Below, in pieces: positions 60,501 to 64,000 of a DNA stretch of 64,000 bases. The notes under the pieces were generated by a model, which saw nothing but the letters and a program-made list of their open reading frames with translations, had not been told where the DNA came from and searched no databases. Each line of letters begins with the position of its first letter. Position 1 is the stretch's first letter. The translations under genes and the position numbers were made by a program. The stretch covers positions 13,365,001 through 13,429,000 of the forward strand of contig CM072809.1 in the NCBI GenBank assembly GCA_037013495.1, in the 5' to 3' direction. Origin of the DNA: Hippophae tibetana. Its lineage: Eukaryota; Streptophyta; Magnoliopsida; Rosales; Elaeagnaceae.

Positions 60501-60990
60501 TCTCCAATGCATACTAACTTATAAAGTATATTATCTCATCCTTGACACCAGAATAGTATCCAGATAATAATTATACAATCTTAATGACATAATGTACATC
60601 ATTCATATGACGAAAATAACATTCGTTTAATAACTCGTATATAACGACCTGTCCATGAAAACAATCGATCAAGATTTAGTATGAGTAAATGACTCGATAC
60701 ACACTCTAATAAACTGGATCACTTTTACATACAAGATCTCAAATAGTATGTATATGTCAACCTGAATACACCAACCTGATTCTAAAAAACAATTTTATAT
60801 GTTTCAATTGACGAACACCATAGAACCTTAAATCTTTTTAGTCCATAGTTAGCATTTGAGACCTTATATTTTATAACATGGAGAAACAACTTATGTATTA
60901 GGGGCGTACACTTAAAATGGACAATCCACTATCACATATTGGGTAGACAAATAGTCTCACACGTCCAAATCTAGAATTTGACCTCATTAA
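57581..60990. other. Intergenic DNA, no supported gene
   Basis: I see no recognisable exon. The first few hundred bases lie upstream of the pararetrovirus-like remnant and might include its leader, but I could not find a primer site. A TG/TA run lies at about 57724-57752. The 59660-60130 part is nearly pure A/T. Short open frames at 58600-58890 and 60200-60517 show no family features. Confidence 0.45.
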
Positions 60991-61802
60991 CTAGATACAT
61001 CACTTCTCGCCAGCTGGGACGTTAAATAGTGATCATGAATTGGGTAGTACACAACCTTCATTCAATGAAGGCGGTCGACACCCACCCAATCACAATACAA
61101 CCAAGCCAATTGGGACAACTCAACGTCCTATAAGTTCAATAAGCCATAGCTCTGAAAGCACTTCTCTTGAGAAGGATGCCATTCTAAAGAGTCTACAAAG
61201 ATAGATAACTTAATTGCAACAAGAATTTACTGAGTCTTAAAGAAAAAAATAATAAACTTAGATATAGGTTGGTACATGAGGAATATTTGGAGGCTAAGAG
61301 TTCACTTCATACTTCTATCCCATCTGTTTTGGACAGTTACCTTCCACTCTTAAGAAGGATGCATGTTTCACATATTCCTTATCCACAATGACTTAAGAGA
61401 GTTGTAAAACAACACCCATCTACAATTTCAACCCCAAATCTCATTCCAGGACCTACACATATGAATATCTCGACTCATGAGCCTTTGGAACAATAGGCAC
61501 CTCATTCGCTTCCAACACATGTAGGTTTGGGGAATGCTACTGCCATGGGATTTTTGACTCCACCAGGTTGTTCAAGTATTATCTTAGAACAAAAACTCAA
61601 AGACATTGAGGATAAAATGTGGGCCAAAATGGATGATTGATTTAAAGGGCAGGAGAAGTTAAAGCCTTATAATGACATTGAAACTATGTATGATCAGCTG
61701 TCTACTTCACCTTTCTCAAATGCTTTGGAATCAATGACATCGTCGCTAAAATTCACTACATCCAAATGTTCCCTATAAAAGGGGAAAAAGACCCATTGGC
61801 CT

Positions 61803-62240
61803 ATGTTTTTTTGCTTCCAAATGGAAATGGTTGTTGTGACCCTCTCTAAGGAAAAAAGAGAAGCCATATACTGCAAATTATTCGTAGCTACCTTCCAAGA
61901 AATGGCACAACAATGGTTTATGGAGCTACCACCCAAGAGTATAAAAAGCTTCAATGTGTTGGTAAAGGAATTTGTTACCAACTACACATATGATAAGCCA
62001 GCGAGGAAGGAGTCGTATTATTTATTCCCAATCATACAAAGGGATGAAGAGACCCTTAAAGCTTATATAAGGAGATTCAAGACGAAAAATATGGTGATAT
62101 CACAATGTCCTGATTCCATAGCCATTAAAGCTTTCCGTAAAGGCATCAAATGGGATATGGGTCTATTCATTGAGTTGACTAAGACCACCCCCAATCCTTG
62201 GGGATGGTCTATGAGGAGACGTAAAAAAAATTCAACATGA
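61803..62240 (+). pseudogene. Ty3/gypsy gag domain remnant
   Basis: A 145-codon open stretch matches the plant Retrotrans_gag domain: the AQQWF block, then F...LVKEFVTNY, ES.YYLF.I.Q and E.LKAYI.RF. Similar sequence extends upstream to about 61690 in broken frames. It is preserved enough to classify the element but is not a complete gag. Confidence 0.85.
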
Positions 62241-63479
62241 AAAGAGAAATGAAATCCACTAAGGGGGTAGTAAGTATAATAGTAACCAAGCCTACCTTAT
62301 CCAAAAGGGAGAAGGATAAAAGACCTTATGTAGAAATATGTCCTAACCCTCCCCATTTTAAGCATATGGTGACTTCTAAGGGAAGGCCAGCGACTTAGGG
62401 AAGAGGATTGTCTCCTTTTAGAGATCCCCCACTACGTATCACATTAGCTAAAGCTATACAACGTATTGAGTGTATTAATAATTTCAATTGGCCACAACCT
62501 ATGAAAGCTCCACTAAGGGACCTTAACAAATATTGTGTGTTTCACAAGGACACGAGTCATTAGACCCGAGATTGTAGACACCTTAAATTAGAGATTGAAC
62601 ATTCACTCGTGGAAGTGTATTTGTAAGATATAGTTGATAAGATTAGGGGTTCGTAAGAAAACCAAGGAGGCAATCACCCTACTTATCAAGGTAGAGCATC
62701 CTCAAATCTGGCTCCTAAAGGAACGAACAAACCCAATCATCTCCCTCAAGGAGATGTTTGTATAATTCATACCATACATGGTGGGCCAACCATGTCGAGT
62801 CATACCAATAACTCTAGAAAAAGTTATGCTCACGAAGAAAGGGACTCAAATCAATTGGTTTATAGTCTAAAGCCTGAGGGGTCTGGTGTATCCTATCACC
62901 TTTGAAAGACAAAAGGTCCCCTCACCTCATGATGATCCTCTGGTCATTATTTTCAAAATTGTACACTGTAGGGTACACAGGATTTTGGTAGATAATGACA
63001 GTTCCTCAGATTTATTGTATTTATCTGCTTTATCTTCTAAAGATATGACGCAATAATAAAATCCATTAATGGGTTTCAATGGAAATGTAACCATGTCAGT
63101 AGAGACCATACGTTTATCGATCTCTGTGGAAGGAGCAATAATCTTTACAAATTTTATGGTGTTGAATACTCTAATGTCTTACAATAAAAATTTGGGTCGA
63201 TTATGGATCCACAAAATGAGAGTAGTCCATTATACGTACCATCAACTCATCAAGTATCCTACCATCAAGGGGATCTGAGAGACAATAGGAAAGCAGAACA
63301 AGGCAAGGAGTTGCTACAATTTTGTCATGAAAAGTACATTACCCTCAACATCCAAGTAGCAATCAAAAAATAGGGATCATTTGAATAGAGGGATGATGCC
63401 ATGAACAGGGAGATAGACTATAATGGTAAACCCCGATAAGTATTAAATAATTCACATAGGAAAGATAGAAGAGGACAAG

Positions 63480-64000
63480 TCCGTAAAGATTAACTCTAAG
63501 TTGGACCCTTCGTTAAGAGTTGCACTCATTGAGTTCCTCGAAGATAATATCGACTTTTTTGCATGAAAACTAGAAGACATGCCTGGAATTTATCCAAAAA
63601 TAATTTCCCATGAATTATGTGTCGATCACAGTAGAAAACCAATTCAACAATGAAAATGAAGATTTACTCAGGATAAAAGCTATATTATCAAGAAAAAATT
63701 CAACTATATAAAAAGTGTAGGTTGGATTCACGAGGTTACTTACCCAGCTTGGCTATCCAACGTGGTGTTGGCTCATAAATATGGGAGAGAATATAGAATA
63801 TGTGTCGATTTTACAGACCTTAATACGGTGACGCCAAAGGATTGCTTCATGTTGTCCAATATTGATCAATTGGTCCATGTTATAGCTGGTTTTGAAATAA
63901 TGAGCTTTATGGATGCATATTTAGGTTATCATCGTATCCAAATGCATACCAAATATGAAGAAAAATTAGCTTTCATCACGGAAGAATGGACCTATTATTA
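63480..64000 (+). pseudogene. Ty3/gypsy reverse transcriptase, partial at window edge
   Basis: Text such as LEDNIDFFA, then PAWLSNVVLAHK, CVDFTDLNTVTPKDCF and FMDAYLGYHRIQM is the finger and palm start of a gypsy reverse transcriptase. A stop lies near 63564 and another near 63650. The catalytic YxDD box would lie beyond the window, so activity cannot be judged directly. Confidence 0.85.

Larger units (their letters stand above)
61000..64000 (+). mobile_element. Degenerate Ty3/gypsy retrotransposon, continues past the window
   Basis: On the plus strand the order is gag, nucleocapsid-like and protease, then reverse transcriptase. The gag N-terminal region begins near 61000; the Retrotrans_gag domain lies at about 61690-62240 (EMAQQWFMELPPKSIKSF, LFPIIQRDEETLKAYIRRF). 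A KYCVFHKDTSH text lies near 62530-62560. A protease-like VDNDSSSDLLYLSAL lies near 62985-63030. The reverse transcriptase starts around 63700 and reaches the window end with CVDFTDLNTVTPKDCF and MSFMDAYLGYHRIQM. Stops and frame changes occur in every part, so it is dead. No LTR was identified on the left. Confidence 0.85.

Noticed and set aside
60260-60517. 85-codon plus-strand open frame with a hydrophobic start
   Set aside because: It might pass for a small secreted protein, but there is no homology that I recognise, and the first part is T-rich low-complexity DNA.
1-64000. CRISPR array, bacterial operon or other prokaryotic system
   Set aside because: No regularly spaced palindromic repeats or compact operons are present; gene structure is clearly that of a plant nuclear genome.

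Overview
The window is nuclear DNA from a flowering plant, almost certainly a eudicot. The genes have many short introns with GT-AG borders, the spacers are extremely A+T-rich, plant-only families are present (phytochrome, DYW-type PPR, germin-like, NPF), and there are many LTR retrotransposon remnants. I cannot name the species. No bacterial-type operons, CRISPR arrays or rRNA genes are visible. I did not recognise a tRNA gene, but a tRNA search was not possible here.

Six genes look intact once spliced by eye. They are a 12-exon pectin acetylesterase (minus, 2642-6615), a 6-exon NPF/NRT1-PTR transporter (minus, 16449-18979), an intronless DYW-class PPR editing factor (plus, 29648-31441), a 2-exon germin-like protein (plus, 38966-40037), a 6-exon cytosolic-type glutamyl-tRNA synthetase (minus, 41158-45990) and a 4-exon phytochrome A (minus, 47695-51748). 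All six models close in frame with plausible splice sites. The genes are functionally unrelated, as is usual in a plant genome, and nothing suggests joint regulation.

Between them lies repeat-derived DNA. There is a hAT-like non-autonomous element (14921-15268) and an old, broken Ty1/copia element with both LTRs and a target-site duplication (20245-25444). This is followed at once by a decayed, intron-containing FEN1 fragment (25481-27238). A second copia fragment lies on the minus strand (about 32985-34190), followed by a compact TRIM-like array of about 112-bp LTRs in both orientations (34441-35329). A degenerate endogenous pararetrovirus-like sequence lies on the minus strand just upstream of PHYA (about 52690-57580). 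A degenerate Ty3/gypsy element runs off the right edge (about 61000-64000). Two dispersed A+T-rich repeat pairs and one inverted-repeat element were also found by eye.

The long spacers (6.9-14.9 kb, 27.2-29.6 kb, 35.3-38.8 kb, 46-47.7 kb, 57.6-61 kb) hold no coding sequence I can support. I saw no convincing new biological system. The most interesting items are the pararetrovirus remnant and inverted-repeat element beside PHYA, the multi-LTR TRIM cluster, and the FEN1 pseudogene abutting a retrotransposon.
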